Shown in pieces: positions 18,639 through 27,687 of a DNA stretch of 64,000 bases. The stretch covers positions 372,001-436,000 of the forward strand of contig NZ_QTSZ01000017.1 in the NCBI RefSeq assembly GCF_003730295.1, read 5' to 3'. Position 1 is the stretch's first letter. The number at the start of each line of letters is the position of its first letter. The DNA comes from Ornithinibacillus gellani. GTDB lineage: Bacteria; Bacillota; Bacilli; Bacillales; Amphibacillaceae. The notes beneath the pieces are model-generated. The model had not been told where the DNA came from, did no database searches, and saw only the letters and a list, made by a program, of their open reading frames with translations. A program made the translations under genes and the position numbers.

Positions 18639-19402
18639 CTTGATTTTTGCCTTGCGTTTTGGTAGTGCTGGGCATTTTCTATTTCCCACATCCGTTCTAA
18701 AAACGGCTGACCTTTCACGAGTTTCTCACAAAGCTCTTCATGTTCCTTGCTCCAACCATGTTTCACACCATTATAGAGTGCTTTCCATACAGCATCTGCA
18801 TCCATCATGCGCAAGTATGGATATTTTTTGGGATTCCATTCGGTTAGCCAATATCTTAATTCCTCAATATTGTTTGCCGTGCGGAGCTGATCAAGCCCCA
18901 TCATCATCACATGTTTTAACTGCCTTTCTCTTCTCGTTAAACCGATAGCAAGCTCAGGCGGCATCGATAAAATATGGTATTCTTTTTGATGACTACGTCG
19001 CTTAAACGAAAAATCCATTACCTTTGATTTTTTTATCATCTCAAATACAAGCTGTTCCTGTCTAGGAATCAGACGGCTCTTTCGAATTGGAATATGATAA
19101 CCAATCGTGTCCAATGCAAGTATATTTGCGCCATCCGTTATGACACATGCATAATCTAATACATGACGTTCTTGACCTTTTTTTACGTAAGCACGCTTAT
19201 ACATCATATCCAGCATTTCCTTAGGTAAATCAAGCATATCATTTTCAATGTAGTCAAATAAAGCTTCTGTTATGTATAATAGCGGCACCTGATCCAATAG
19301 CTCAATTCCATCATCCCGACGCCATTCGTGGAAATGACAAACATTATACCCGTTCTCTTCCCCTTCAAACCAGTTCACCCAAACATCGTGCAATTGCATC
19401 AT
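18629..19402 (-). CDS. yjbA: YjbA family protein (DUF3603 / UPF0736)
   Basis: A 257-residue protein of the conserved Bacillus YjbA family, recognised from the N-terminal [20 protein letters not shown] and the [17 protein letters not shown] segment, and from its position next to trpS and the fab genes. No catalytic motif or membrane segment is visible and the function is unknown. I chose the ATG seven bases after GAGGG; a TTG two codons earlier abuts that site. The stop codon lies within the terminator stem. Confidence 0.85.
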   Translation of the reverse strand: MMQLHDVWVNWFEGEENGYNVCHFHEWRRDDGIELLDQVPLLYITEALFDYIENDMLDLPKEMLDMMYKRAYVKKGQERHVLDYACVITDGANILALDTIGYHIPIRKSRLIPRQEQLVFEMIKKSKVMDFSFKRRSHQKEYHILSMPPELAIGLTRRERQLKHVMMMGLDQLRTANNIEELRYWLTEWNPKKYPYLRMMDADAVWKALYNGVKHGWSKEHEELCEKLVKGQPFLERMWEIENAQHYQNARQKSRNQ

Positions 19403-19475
19403 ATACAACCCTCGCTCCTAAATGAATCATTTACCATCATTATGACCATCATGGAAAAATTTATTCGACGACATA

Positions 19476-19682
19476 TTAGGAATTGTTCGGAAATCGATAA
19501 ATAATAATGCTCATCAAGATAAGTCCAATGGGGAGAAAATAACATTCTGGACGACTGCGGATAAATATGAAGTACTCCAGCCAAGAAACTCCCGCCGGCA
19601 AAAAATTCATATAGCCGATAACAGATACACCACCTGCAACAGCCATACCAAATCCAATTAAAAATAGAAATACATACCCCAA
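19476..19682 (-). CDS. Small membrane protein, 68 residues
   Basis: Two hydrophobic helices (about 2-25 and 45-62) with a short loop containing FLPAGVSW; no family is recognised. The start is TTG, seven bases after AGGTG, and coding is leftward between fabF and yjbA. Because the ribosome site and composition are good I regard it as a real gene. It could be part of a fabF-distal transcript, but a strong terminator separates it from fabF. Confidence 0.6.
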   Translation of the reverse strand: MGYVFLFLIGFGMAVAGGVSVIGYMNFLPAGVSWLEYFIFIRSRPECYFLPIGLILMSIIIYRFPNNS

Positions 19683-19770
19683 AGCTTTTCACCTGCGCTT
19701 GTCCACCGTTTATCCATATATATATGCACCGTTGGACAAACCATGAATAATTCCTTAAAAAGCACAAAAA

Positions 19771-19804
19771 AACCTGCATGAAAAGGATATTTTCATACAG
19801 GTTT
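19771..19804 (-). terminator. Terminator of fabF
   Basis: AACCTG-ATGAAAA pairs with TTTTCAT-CAGGTT around a short loop, followed by seven T on the minus strand. Confidence 0.85.
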
Positions 19805-19811
19805 TAAAACA

Positions 19812-21050
19812 TTAGGATTGATATTTCTTAAATACGAGTGATACATTATGGCCACCAAAACCTAAAGAGTTACTAACAACAACATTTACAGCTTGTTCTC
19901 GTGCTTCATTCGGAACATAGTCCAAATCACATGCTGGATCAGGTGTTTCATAATTAATGGTCGGTGGAATAACTCCAGTCGCAATTGATTTCACTGCAAC
20001 AACAGCTTCAACCCCTCCTGCTGCTCCCAACATATGGCCAGTCATTGATTTCGTTGAGGATACGGCTAGCTTTTCCGCATGTTCACCGAATACATGTTTA
20101 ATTGCAGCTGTTTCAAAAGCATCATTTAATTCCGTGCTCGTTCCATGTGCATTGATATAGTCCACATTTTCAGGGGCAAGCTTTGCATCCTGAATAGCTT
20201 GGGACATAGCACGTGCAGCTCCTTCGCCATCCTCAGCAGGGGCTGTAATATGATAAGCATCCCCAGTTGAACCATATCCAACAATTTCCGCATAAATATG
20301 TGCATCACGTGCCAATGCGGATTCCAATGTTTCTAATACTAGAATGCCAGCACCTTCACCCATTACAAAACCATCACGTTCCTTATCAAATGGTCTGCTT
20401 GCCTTTTTGGGATCTTCATTGACAGATAAGGCCTTCATAGAAGAAAAACCAGCAAATGCCATGTTTGTAATTGGTGCTTCCGTACCGCCTGTAATGATAT
20501 AATCTACATCACCACGCTGCACCGCTTTAAATGCATCCCCAATGGAGTTTGCACCAGATGCACATGCTGTAACTGTACATGCGTTAATTCCTTTTGCCCC
20601 GAGCTGGATGGAAACCTGTCCAGCTGCCATATCCGGAATCATCATCGGTACAAAAAACGGGCTTACCCTACGATAACCTTTCTCCATAAAACGCGTATGC
20701 TGCTCCTCATACGTATGCATACCACCAATTCCTGAGCCAATCCAAACCCCTACACGGTCTGCATTCGTGTCATCAATTGTCAATTTCGCATCCGCGACTG
20801 CCATTTTGGAAGCAACAACCGCATATTGTGTAAACAAATCCATTTTACGGATCTCTTTTTTCTCAATAAAATCAGATGGATCAAAGTCTTTGACCTCTGC
20901 AGCAACCTTTGTTGGAAAATCATCCTTGTTTACTTTTGTTACATAATCTATCCCTGTATTTCCGGCAACAAGGTTGTCCCACATTGTTCCTACATCATTA
21001 CCGACTGGGGTTACCGCCCCAATCCCAGTTACAACAACTCTTCTTTCCAT
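19812..21050 (-). CDS. fabF: 3-oxoacyl-[acyl-carrier-protein] synthase II
   Basis: A 412-residue condensing enzyme that elongates acyl-ACP with malonyl-ACP. The nucleophile cysteine is in [12 protein letters not shown], and the two catalytic histidines are in [11 protein letters not shown] and the later [12 protein letters not shown] region. Length matches B. subtilis FabF. It follows fabH by 33 bases, the fabHA-fabF operon. FapR (malonyl-CoA sensing) is the usual repressor, and a candidate operator precedes fabH. Confidence 0.97.
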   Translation of the reverse strand: MERRVVVTGIGAVTPVGNDVGTMWDNLVAGNTGIDYVTKVNKDDFPTKVAAEVKDFDPSDFIEKKEIRKMDLFTQYAVVASKMAVADAKLTIDDTNADRVGVWIGSGIGGMHTYEEQHTRFMEKGYRRVSPFFVPMMIPDMAAGQVSIQLGAKGINACTVTACASGANSIGDAFKAVQRGDVDYIITGGTEAPITNMAFAGFSSMKALSVNEDPKKASRPFDKERDGFVMGEGAGILVLETLESALARDAHIYAEIVGYGSTGDAYHITAPAEDGEGAARAMSQAIQDAKLAPENVDYINAHGTSTELNDAFETAAIKHVFGEHAEKLAVSSTKSMTGHMLGAAGGVEAVVAVKSIATGVIPPTINYETPDPACDLDYVPNEAREQAVNVVVSNSLGFGGHNVSLVFKKYQS

Positions 21051-21083
21051 TTGTTTTTCCTCCTATATGTTCAAACAATCAAT

Positions 21084-22025
21084 CTACTTTCCCCATCTTA
21101 ATGCTACTGCACCCCATGTTAAGCCTGCTCCAAAACCGACAAGAACCACTAAATCATTCTCTTTAATACTACCATTTCTCACACTTTCAGAAAGTGCCAT
21201 AGGTATGGATGCAGATGAATTGTTTCCATATTTTTTAATCGTCGTGGCCATCTTTTCTTCCGCTATTCCAAGTCGCTGTCTAGCGGCCTCCATGATCCGA
21301 ATATTTGCTTGGTGTGGAATAAGATAGTCTACATCTTCCTTATTATAGCCTATTTTTTCAATTACGTTAACGGAGGATTCAGGCATTTGTCTTACTGCAA
21401 ACTTAAATACTTCTCGTCCGTTCATAAATAAGTGGTTTGATTTATTCTGGTATAGATGTTCACCACCTGCACCGTTTGCTCCTAATTCAAAGGAAAGGAT
21501 TCCTTTTCCTTCTGAAACTTCTCCCATAACAGCTGCTCCGGCACCGTCACCGAACAACACACATGTATTGCGATCCGTCCAATCCGTAATTTTGGAAAGC
21601 TTCTCCACTCCTACGATTAGCACACGTCGATAAACCTTTGTATCAATAAATTGTTTAGCCGTTATCATTGCATACATAAAGCCAGCACATGCAGCACTTA
21701 CATCCATTGCTGCTGCCTTGGTTGCACCAAGTCGTTCCTGCAGCATACAAGCCACGGAAGGAAACGGCGTATCTGGCGTGACAGTCGCAACGAGAATCAG
21801 ATCGAGCTCCTCTGCTTTTGTTCCCGCATCTTTTAATGCTTCTTCCGCCGCGAGAAATGCCATATCTGATGTATCCATGTCATCCTCAGCAATTCTTCTT
21901 TCTTCTATTCCTGTACGGGTACGAATCCATTCATCACTTGTATCTACTATTTTTTCTAAATCTTTATTGGTTACAACCTTTGGTGGAGCGTAATGCCCAA
22001 TTCCTATTACACCAACACTCATCAT
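21084..22025 (-). CDS. fabH: 3-oxoacyl-[acyl-carrier-protein] synthase III
   Basis: A 313-residue KAS III that starts fatty acid synthesis by condensing acyl-CoA with malonyl-ACP; in bacilli it prefers branched primers. The catalytic triad is visible: Cys113 in VSAACAGF, His in IPHQANIR and Asn in KYGNNSSAS. The start MMSVG follows AAGGAG; either of the two ATGs is possible. First gene of the leftward fabH-fabF operon. Confidence 0.97.
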   Translation of the reverse strand: MMSVGVIGIGHYAPPKVVTNKDLEKIVDTSDEWIRTRTGIEERRIAEDDMDTSDMAFLAAEEALKDAGTKAEELDLILVATVTPDTPFPSVACMLQERLGATKAAAMDVSAACAGFMYAMITAKQFIDTKVYRRVLIVGVEKLSKITDWTDRNTCVLFGDGAGAAVMGEVSEGKGILSFELGANGAGGEHLYQNKSNHLFMNGREVFKFAVRQMPESSVNVIEKIGYNKEDVDYLIPHQANIRIMEAARQRLGIAEEKMATTIKKYGNNSSASIPMALSESVRNGSIKENDLVVLVGFGAGLTWGAVALRWGK

Positions 22026-22062
22026 GCCATCTCCTTATATGTTGCAAATATTGTTATCAAAT

Positions 22063-22081
22063 ATTATGACTTGGTACTAAT
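22063..22081 (-). promoter_or_regulatory. Candidate FapR operator of fabH-fabF
   Basis: On the minus strand ATTAGTACCAAGTCATAAT resembles the FapR operators of fatty acid genes in Bacillus (ATTAGTACC followed by a looser TAAT half). A TAATAT -10-like hexamer overlaps its right end, about 37 bases before the fabH start. Identified by eye from a remembered consensus. The remainder of 22.08-22.35 kb shows no gene. Confidence 0.55.
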
Positions 22082-22346
22082 TTTAATTCAAAATAATTAT
22101 TGTTGCAAGAGAAAAATTTATTATTGGATCGCTAACAAACTTTAATCATGATATGCAAGCACCTGTTAAAGCTGAATTGGTAATCATCGTGTTTGATTTG
22201 CTTGAGATTTCATATGCTTATAACATGCCTGTCCTCATTTGGCATATCGACTCTACTGTGCTTTCTTTTTGAAAAAAATCCAAGTAACGAAACTGACTTA
22301 TGAAACAATACAGTTATAAGCCTGCTTGTTTTTACGCGACTTACCT

Positions 22347-22991
22347 CTATTCATCCGTATTAAACGCTGAATATGCTTGTCGATAAAAAAAAGTGAATCG
22401 CCGATAATGTTCCTGTAATTGATTGAAGGCGGCTTTCACCGGTCTGTTGTTTTGGATTTCGACACTTGTATCATGTTTAACATGTTTCTTTTTCGTAAAA
22501 TGAATGGTTTTAGGTAATTCGACAATTTTATCTCTCTCCCATTTCTTCATCAAAGAATATAGCTCCCTTGCGAAATCACCGATATGGACAGCCTCTTGAA
22601 GAAATTGCTCGGAATCAAATGGGACCTTCTCTTTCTTTTCAGTGTAACAACCATCCTTATACATTGGCATCCATTCACCATATAAATAAGGGGCGGATAA
22701 TATGGTGATATGCTGATCATTTTTTTGCTTATGAGCGGTTTGAATGTGTAGTTGTCGTTCAGATACATTTGAAAATGTTGATTCACCGATGATAATCGCT
22801 GTATGATAAGTCGCATCATCTAAGGGCTGCAGATGAGTGAATAGGCTATTTCTGCCAATCAACATGGATAATTGCTCTTCTAGTTCTGATTTAACCTCTC
22901 CCACACCAACTACCTTTTCCCCTTGCTCAAGCAAATAATCCGTTATATGATAACCAATCCAATGAAAACAATTATCGACTAAATAGCTCAT
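22347..22991 (-). CDS. Uncharacterised protein, degenerate extended-SDR-like
   Basis: A 214-residue protein with a good ribosome site (GGAGG, seven bases). The N-terminus (HWIGYHITDYLLEQGEKVVG) and the TILSAPYLYGEW segment resemble the first strand-helix and the YG-containing strand of NAD-dependent epimerases. But the glycine-rich loop is broken and no YxxxK is visible, so it is unlikely to be an active dehydrogenase. It lies upstream of fabH, where B. subtilis carries the uncharacterised yjaV; the equivalence is positional only. Confidence 0.6.
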   Translation of the reverse strand: MSYLVDNCFHWIGYHITDYLLEQGEKVVGVGEVKSELEEQLSMLIGRNSLFTHLQPLDDATYHTAIIIGESTFSNVSERQLHIQTAHKQKNDQHITILSAPYLYGEWMPMYKDGCYTEKKEKVPFDSEQFLQEAVHIGDFARELYSLMKKWERDKIVELPKTIHFTKKKHVKHDTSVEIQNNRPVKAAFNQLQEHYRRFTFFYRQAYSAFNTDE

Positions 22992-23111
22992 GTTACGCCT
23001 CCATTAATTGAATTTTTATGGACATTACGATTAAACTCTTTTCAATTTCAACACCATTTGATAAACTAGATTGGGAATAAATAATTGATAAGAATAAAAT
23101 GAGGTGTAGCG

Positions 23112-23294
23112 ATGCGGTATATTATCACGGCACTTTGGGCCGTATTGATTAGCTCCGTGCTCTCCTATGTATTGACTAGCATGGGAAATCAAGCATTCAA
23201 TTTAAATGATACACTTGTTTTAGCAGGCGTTTTTTCCATTATCATCTTCATTTTAGGTGATGGAATTTTAAAAGGTGAAAAAAGCCATTCATGA
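23112..23294 (+). CDS. Small membrane protein, YjzD-like (DUF2929)
   Basis: A 60-residue protein with two hydrophobic helices (about 3-23 and 35-52), followed by a short charged tail GILKGEKSHS. The pattern matches the DUF2929 small membrane proteins found next to fabH in bacilli (YjzD). GAGGTG precedes the ATG by five bases. Function unknown. A strong terminator follows. Confidence 0.7.
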   Translation: MRYIITALWAVLISSVLSYVLTSMGNQAFNLNDTLVLAGVFSIIIFILGDGILKGEKSHS

Positions 23295-23307
23295 AACAAT
23301 GATGTAA

Positions 23308-23347
23308 GCAAAACCCTTGCCTAATATGTATTGGCAAGGGTTTTTTG
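23308..23347. terminator. Terminator after the DUF2929 gene
   Basis: AAAACCCTTGCC pairs with GGCAAGGGTTTT, an almost perfect stem with T and A tracts on both sides, so it can serve the converging genes. Confidence 0.85.
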
Positions 23348-23373
23348 CATCTGCAGTATATCGAATGCAGTTT

Positions 23374-23682
23374 TTAATACCAAGGTAAAGCCGTTAATGC
23401 AACAAGCGCAGCAAGCGGCAAAATCAATCGATTAAATCGTCTGGGCGGATAGCTATACCCCGGAAAACCACCGAAACCTGGATAGCCGAATTGCCTATTG
23501 TGATGGTTCATTTGCTGAGATACATCCTGTTCTTGATCAAATGGCACTGCCATATAAACATATTCGTCGTCCAATCCAGTTATGATACCATCAATCTTAG
23601 ACCCATCATTCATTTCCGCAAGTACATAAGAATGAATATGAGCCTTGCATAAGTCGTATACTTTTTTTACATCCTGATTCAA
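23374..23682 (-). CDS. Hypothetical protein with an LSm-like N-terminal part
   Basis: A 102-residue protein that starts at TTG with AGGAGG nine bases upstream. Residues about 12-50 (HIHSYVLAEMNDGSKIDGII then LDDEYVYMAVP) read like a small beta-barrel of the Sm/LSm sort, a weak impression. A proline/glycine-rich stretch (YPGFGGFPGYSYPPRR) and a C-terminal hydrophobic helix (LILPLAALVALTALPWY) follow. So a small beta domain tethered to the membrane is the likely layout. No known function; the neighbours are a DUF2249 gene and the DUF2929 gene. Confidence 0.6.
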   Translation of the reverse strand: MNQDVKKVYDLCKAHIHSYVLAEMNDGSKIDGIITGLDDEYVYMAVPFDQEQDVSQQMNHHNRQFGYPGFGGFPGYSYPPRRFNRLILPLAALVALTALPWY

Positions 23683-23757
23683 TTACCTCAACCTCCTCAC
23701 CAACTAGACTATTCAAACGCCCATTTGTTGGTGACACAGAGGATAAGACGGTGGGTA

Positions 23758-23793
23758 AAAAAAAGAGCTCCAGATAGTATACCATCCAGAGCT
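23758..23793 (-). terminator. Terminator of the first DUF2249 gene
   Basis: GCTCTGGAT and ATCTGGAGC form a wobble-containing stem followed by eight T on the minus strand. Confidence 0.75.
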
Positions 23794-23805
23794 TCATTTC
23801 ATTTA

Positions 23806-24045
23806 TTAAAGTTTACCTATCGCGACGCGCCATAAATCAGGTCCTTCTTGTAAATATTCCCAGGTAAACATACCTTCTCGTTCAATCATAAATTGGTAAT
23901 GAAGTGGTTTCGGATTGTGATCATTAGAAAGCTCCATGAATTCACCCGACTTCAATCCATCAAACATTTCAAAAATGCGTGGATGACGGAATCGTGGTTC
24001 AATTTCTGGTGCGTGCAGCTTGATTGCGTATTGAATTTCGCTCAT
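23806..24045 (-). CDS. DUF2249 domain protein (first of three)
   Basis: A 79-residue single-domain protein; the family pattern is in LHAPEIEPRFRHPRIFEMF, LSNDHNPKPLHYQF and WEYLQEGPDLWRVAIGK. DUF2249 is a TusA/SirA-like fold often found beside nitrite/NO respiration and hemerythrin-like proteins; its biochemical role is not established. The start is the ATG eight bases after AAGGAGG; the preceding ATG is also possible. It diverges from the CRP/FNR regulator gene with a TATGA-N6-TCACA box between them. Confidence 0.8.
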   Translation of the reverse strand: MSEIQYAIKLHAPEIEPRFRHPRIFEMFDGLKSGEFMELSNDHNPKPLHYQFMIEREGMFTWEYLQEGPDLWRVAIGKL

Positions 24046-24135
24046 CATTATAACCTCCTTATCATTCAATCAATCCCACACCCTTATCATAATTCATTTC
24101 TTTTCATTTTTATGTGAGAAAAAACACCATTCGCC

Positions 24136-24151
24136 TATGATTTTCATCACA
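24136..24151. promoter_or_regulatory. CRP/FNR-type box between a DUF2249 gene and the regulator gene
   Basis: TATGATTTTCATCACA matches TGTGA-N6-TCACA with one mismatch in the left half. It lies in the divergent interval, 88 bases from the DUF2249 start and 114 from the regulator start, so it could serve either and allow autoregulation. Confidence 0.5.
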
Positions 24152-24265
24152 GTTTCGTAAAATAGTCATGTTTTCATACATCAAATGACTTGCGAACATG
24201 ATAATATGGAGATAGTACTCTTAAATGAGAATGAATAGCTGTTATTGAGAAAGGAGACGAGCAAA

Positions 24266-24958
24266 TTGAACAGCTCCTCAATCAAAAATTTACTTCAAAA
24301 GTTTCCCATTTTTAAAGATTTAACAGATGCGGAAATGGAACCCATCTTAGACTTAGCCAAACACCGAATGTATCGGACCGGTTCTCATATTTTTATGCAA
24401 GGTGACCCACTGACCAACGTATATTTTATTCAACAGGGCCAAATAAAAATTTATCGAACTGATTTTCATGGGAAGGAACAAATTGTGAATGTATTGCAAA
24501 AAGGTGATATGTTCCCCCATCAAGGCTTCTTTCGCCAGGATGACTATCCTGCACACGCAGAAGTGCTGGAGGATGCCGTATTAATTTATATCCCAATTAA
24601 CTTATTCGAAAACTTTCTAATTACACATCCTGAAATATGCATTAAATTATTTAAAGTATTGGGAGATATCATCGTTGATTTGCAAACCCGGCTGGAGGAA
24701 AAAATATTGCGGAATACATATGAGCAGATTATCCTTCTATTACTTCGACTTGCAAAAAAATATGGTAAAGAAAGAGACGATGGACTCGTTCAAGTAACAA
24801 CCCATTTCACCAACAGAGAACTGGCGAATATGATTGGTTCTAGTCGTGAGACAGTGAGCCGTACACTATCACAATTAAAGAAACAGGGATTAGTTGATTC
24901 AAATAAAGACGGTCATATTCTACTTGAAATTGACATGCTGGAAAGTGAACTATTTTGA
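24266..24958 (+). CDS. CRP/FNR-family transcriptional regulator, probable NO/anaerobic sensor
   Basis: A 230-residue regulator with an N-terminal cyclic-nucleotide-type beta barrel (about 10-115), a long dimer helix, and a C-terminal winged helix-turn-helix. The recognition helix contains SRETVSRTLSQL, like the RETVGR of E. coli CRP, which reads TGTGA half-sites. Only one cysteine is present, so it cannot hold the [4Fe-4S] cluster of FNR; a DNR-like, heme-based NO sensor is one possibility, by context only. The start is TTG nine bases after AAAGGAG. TGTGA-type boxes stand upstream of it, the NO reductase, DUF2249 genes and hemQ. Confidence 0.85.
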   Translation: MNSSSIKNLLQKFPIFKDLTDAEMEPILDLAKHRMYRTGSHIFMQGDPLTNVYFIQQGQIKIYRTDFHGKEQIVNVLQKGDMFPHQGFFRQDDYPAHAEVLEDAVLIYIPINLFENFLITHPEICIKLFKVLGDIIVDLQTRLEEKILRNTYEQIILLLLRLAKKYGKERDDGLVQVTTHFTNRELANMIGSSRETVSRTLSQLKKQGLVDSNKDGHILLEIDMLESELF

Positions 24959-25006
24959 AAGAAGTTGGGCCAACATGATGTTGACCAAAAATATTCCATA
25001 CAATCT

Positions 25007-25051
25007 AAAATGCAGGATAAGATCCAAGGCCTTGGATCCATCCTGCATTTT
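25007..25051. terminator. Bidirectional terminator between the regulator and NO reductase genes
   Basis: AAAATGCAGGAT pairs with ATCCTGCATTTT and an inner GATCCAAGG/CCTTGGATC stem extends it, about 50 bases from either converging gene. Confidence 0.85.
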
Positions 25052-25107
25052 AAATATTGTCATGATGTTTGAATAGGTTCCTGAATTAATGCTTTCAAAG
25101 CCGCAGC

Positions 25108-27435
25108 TTATATTTGTTCTCCATCTTCTGTTTTCGGTTTACGTAAATGAAACATTGCTTTCACACAGAACCATAGAATAATCACGACACCAATTAGAAA
25201 AATCGTATCTGGAACCGCTCTCCAAAGTAATAGACTTTGAATGATATCCTGTTTTAAGAAATCACTTGTACGTGATGACCAATATCCATTTACGAAAGCT
25301 TCCTTCAACTGGATGAAACCAATCGGTGTAAGGTTCACAAACACCATGCCTGCCAAACCAATATTAAGCATCCAGAATGCAATCTTCAACCAACGATCCT
25401 TCCAAGCATCCGGTTGCACAACATGACGTAGCGCATATAGCATAACTGCAATCGCAAACATACCATACACACCCATCATTGCGGCATGCGCATGGGCTGG
25501 TGTCAAAAATTGTCCGTGTTCAAAGTAGTTTACAGCAGGTAGATTTACAAGAAAACCAGTGACACCTGCTCCTACAACATTCCATAATGCAGTTGCAACT
25601 AAAAACCAAAATGTTAATTTATAAGGGAAGTACACGCCACCATCCCGCATCATTTTATACTGTGCATATGCTTCTAACACAAGTAAGGTTAACGGAATAA
25701 TTTCCAATGCACTAAATACAGCGCCGATTCCCATCCATGCCTCAGGTGAACCATTATAATAATAATGGTGTCCAATACCTAATACTCCACTGCCGAGTAA
25801 AATGGTAATTTGGAAATATAATGCACGAACGGTCGATTGTTTCGTCACTAGTTTTAAATGGACAAGCATAAAACCAATAATAACGACGGCAAAAACCTCA
25901 AATATTCCTTCTACCCATAAATGCACGACCCACCACCGCCAATAATCAGACATGGTAAAGTTTGCTTCGGGATTAATAAAGAATGCAAATATATAAAATG
26001 CAGGTACAGCAATGGATGCATAGAATAACAAGTGAATTAATCCACCTTTATCCGTTTCCTGCTTCAAACCATTACGAATACCACGATAAATAATCCATAA
26101 CCATATCGCAAGTCCTGCTACTAGAGCAATTTGCCAAACACGTCCTAATTCTAAGTATTCCCAACCTTGGTGCCCAAATAAAAACCATTTATTACCTAAG
26201 TAACCATTCACTCCAAGCCACTGACCAATCGTAGAACCAACTACGACAGCTACTAGTGCCCAAAATAAAATATCAACGAATAGTCCTTGTTTCTTCGGTT
26301 CACGACCTCCGATAATTGGTGCAATGTAAATACCTAACCCAAGCCAAGCAGTTGCAATCCAAAATATAGCTAACTGTAAATGATAGCCTTTTGCCACGCC
26401 AAATGGAAGAAGTTCATAAATCCATTTCATTCCAAAGAAGGAATCCGGCTCAACATAATAATGTGCAAGAAGGGCTCCAAACATAACCTGGATAAAAAAC
26501 ATTACAGCGACCAACAGGAAGAATTTCGCCGACTTCACCTGGGATCTACTAGGGGTCTGCTGCTGTAGATCATAAACGGGATATCGATCCGGTGTATATG
26601 CTTCTTCCATTCCCAAACGATAACGATAAAATACATATAAAATAACAGCCAAAAATAAAGCAAGCAGGGTGATACTAATACCACTCCATAAAACAGCTGA
26701 ATAAGACATCACATTACCCGCATCCTCATAGAACGGCCAGTTATTTGTATAACTGATGTCCTCCCCTACTCGATTTGTACTGGATAACCATGCTGTCCAA
26801 AAGAAAAAGTGAGAAATTTGTTGAATTTGATCTCCATCAGCTACATATGCCCGATCAGTTGTTGGCATATGTGATTCATTTATGAGACCTTGCTGCAAAC
26901 CCCAACCATCCCCTTTGGTAAAAATGAGTTGGTAATAGTTTTCTACTTGCTCTAAACCATACAACTGAGCTGCTGTTAATGTAAGAGTCGTTTCTGAATC
27001 ATCTAAACGATTCTCACGCATTTCTTGAATCACTTGATCTTTAATCGCCGCAGCCTCGGCTTGTTCCAATTCCTTATACGCTTTGCTGTATGTTTCCTGA
27101 GCATAATAATTCTGCATACCCTCTGTATATATTTTCAACGTTTCTGCTGTATAATCGGGCCCCATATAGGAACCATTACCAAGCACGGTGCCATAGTCCA
27201 TCAGACCATATTTTTGAAAAACAGCTTGACCACCAACGATTGAATCTTTTGTCATGACAGTTTCGCCATTTGGAGAAACGACTTGAAGTGGTCGAGGTGC
27301 TTGATTTTTAAATATCCAAAAACCGCCTACAAGTAAGGCTGTAAAACTTAATAATAATGTTGCAATGAGGACAGATTTCAATAGGCTATTTACTGAAGTT
27401 GCTTTTTCTGTATCTCTCCTTCTATTCCTTGCCAT
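25108..27435 (-). CDS. norB: Quinol-dependent nitric oxide reductase (qNOR)
   Basis: A 775-residue single-chain NO reductase that reduces two NO to N2O with quinol electrons. An N-terminal anchor helix (about 20-45) and a soluble domain of about 180 residues precede a NorB-like core of about 13 helices. Metal-ligand segments are visible: YHLQLAIFW, VVHLWVEGIFEVF, LGIGHHYYYNGSP (adjacent histidines) and PAHAHAAMMGVYGMF. It has no CXXCH, so it is the quinol form. The ATG is eight bases after AAAGGG. Three TGTGA-N6-TCACR boxes lie just upstream. The role is NO detoxification or denitrification at the membrane. Confidence 0.93.
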   Translation of the reverse strand: MARNRRRDTEKATSVNSLLKSVLIATLLLSFTALLVGGFWIFKNQAPRPLQVVSPNGETVMTKDSIVGGQAVFQKYGLMDYGTVLGNGSYMGPDYTAETLKIYTEGMQNYYAQETYSKAYKELEQAEAAAIKDQVIQEMRENRLDDSETTLTLTAAQLYGLEQVENYYQLIFTKGDGWGLQQGLINESHMPTTDRAYVADGDQIQQISHFFFWTAWLSSTNRVGEDISYTNNWPFYEDAGNVMSYSAVLWSGISITLLALFLAVILYVFYRYRLGMEEAYTPDRYPVYDLQQQTPSRSQVKSAKFFLLVAVMFFIQVMFGALLAHYYVEPDSFFGMKWIYELLPFGVAKGYHLQLAIFWIATAWLGLGIYIAPIIGGREPKKQGLFVDILFWALVAVVVGSTIGQWLGVNGYLGNKWFLFGHQGWEYLELGRVWQIALVAGLAIWLWIIYRGIRNGLKQETDKGGLIHLLFYASIAVPAFYIFAFFINPEANFTMSDYWRWWVVHLWVEGIFEVFAVVIIGFMLVHLKLVTKQSTVRALYFQITILLGSGVLGIGHHYYYNGSPEAWMGIGAVFSALEIIPLTLLVLEAYAQYKMMRDGGVYFPYKLTFWFLVATALWNVVGAGVTGFLVNLPAVNYFEHGQFLTPAHAHAAMMGVYGMFAIAVMLYALRHVVQPDAWKDRWLKIAFWMLNIGLAGMVFVNLTPIGFIQLKEAFVNGYWSSRTSDFLKQDIIQSLLLWRAVPDTIFLIGVVIILWFCVKAMFHLRKPKTEDGEQI

Positions 27436-27491
27436 ATGACCATCCCTTTCTATGTGATACATCTAGCTTATAAAAATACAGGTATGCAAAA

Positions 27492-27507
27492 TGTGATATT
27501 CATCACG
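27492..27507. promoter_or_regulatory. CRP/FNR-type box 1 in the qNOR divergent region
   Basis: TGTGATATTCATCACG, 57 bases upstream of the qNOR ATG; nearest of the three boxes to that gene. Confidence 0.65.
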
Positions 27508-27533
27508 TTTTTTGTGATGCTTTATTAAATATT

Positions 27534-27549
27534 TGTGACATATATCACA
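27534..27549. promoter_or_regulatory. CRP/FNR-type box 2 in the qNOR divergent region
   Basis: TGTGACATATATCACA, perfect 5+5 half-sites, midway between the divergent genes. Confidence 0.65.
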
Positions 27550-27600
27550 TTTTATAAATGTAATCATAAAAAAACCAAGTATGTCCGCGTACTTACAATG

Positions 27601-27616
27601 TGTGATAGGCATCACA
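27601..27616. promoter_or_regulatory. CRP/FNR-type box 3 in the qNOR divergent region
   Basis: TGTGATAGGCATCACA, perfect dyad with the inner A/T also symmetric, 72 bases upstream of the DUF2249 ATG; nearest to the rightward operon. Confidence 0.7.
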
Positions 27617-27628
27617 TCTTTCCTAATT

Positions 27629-27647
27629 GAAAATGATTATCATTATA
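27629..27647. promoter_or_regulatory. Fur-box-like sequence before the DUF2249 operon
   Basis: GAAAATGATTATCATTATA matches the classical 19-base Fur box GATAATGATAATCATTATC at 16 of 19 positions by my count. It lies between box 3 and the DUF2249 start, suggesting added iron-dependent repression. Confidence 0.55.
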
Positions 27648-27687
27648 TATAGATACACCTACAATTTATTGCAAGGAGGCACAACGC

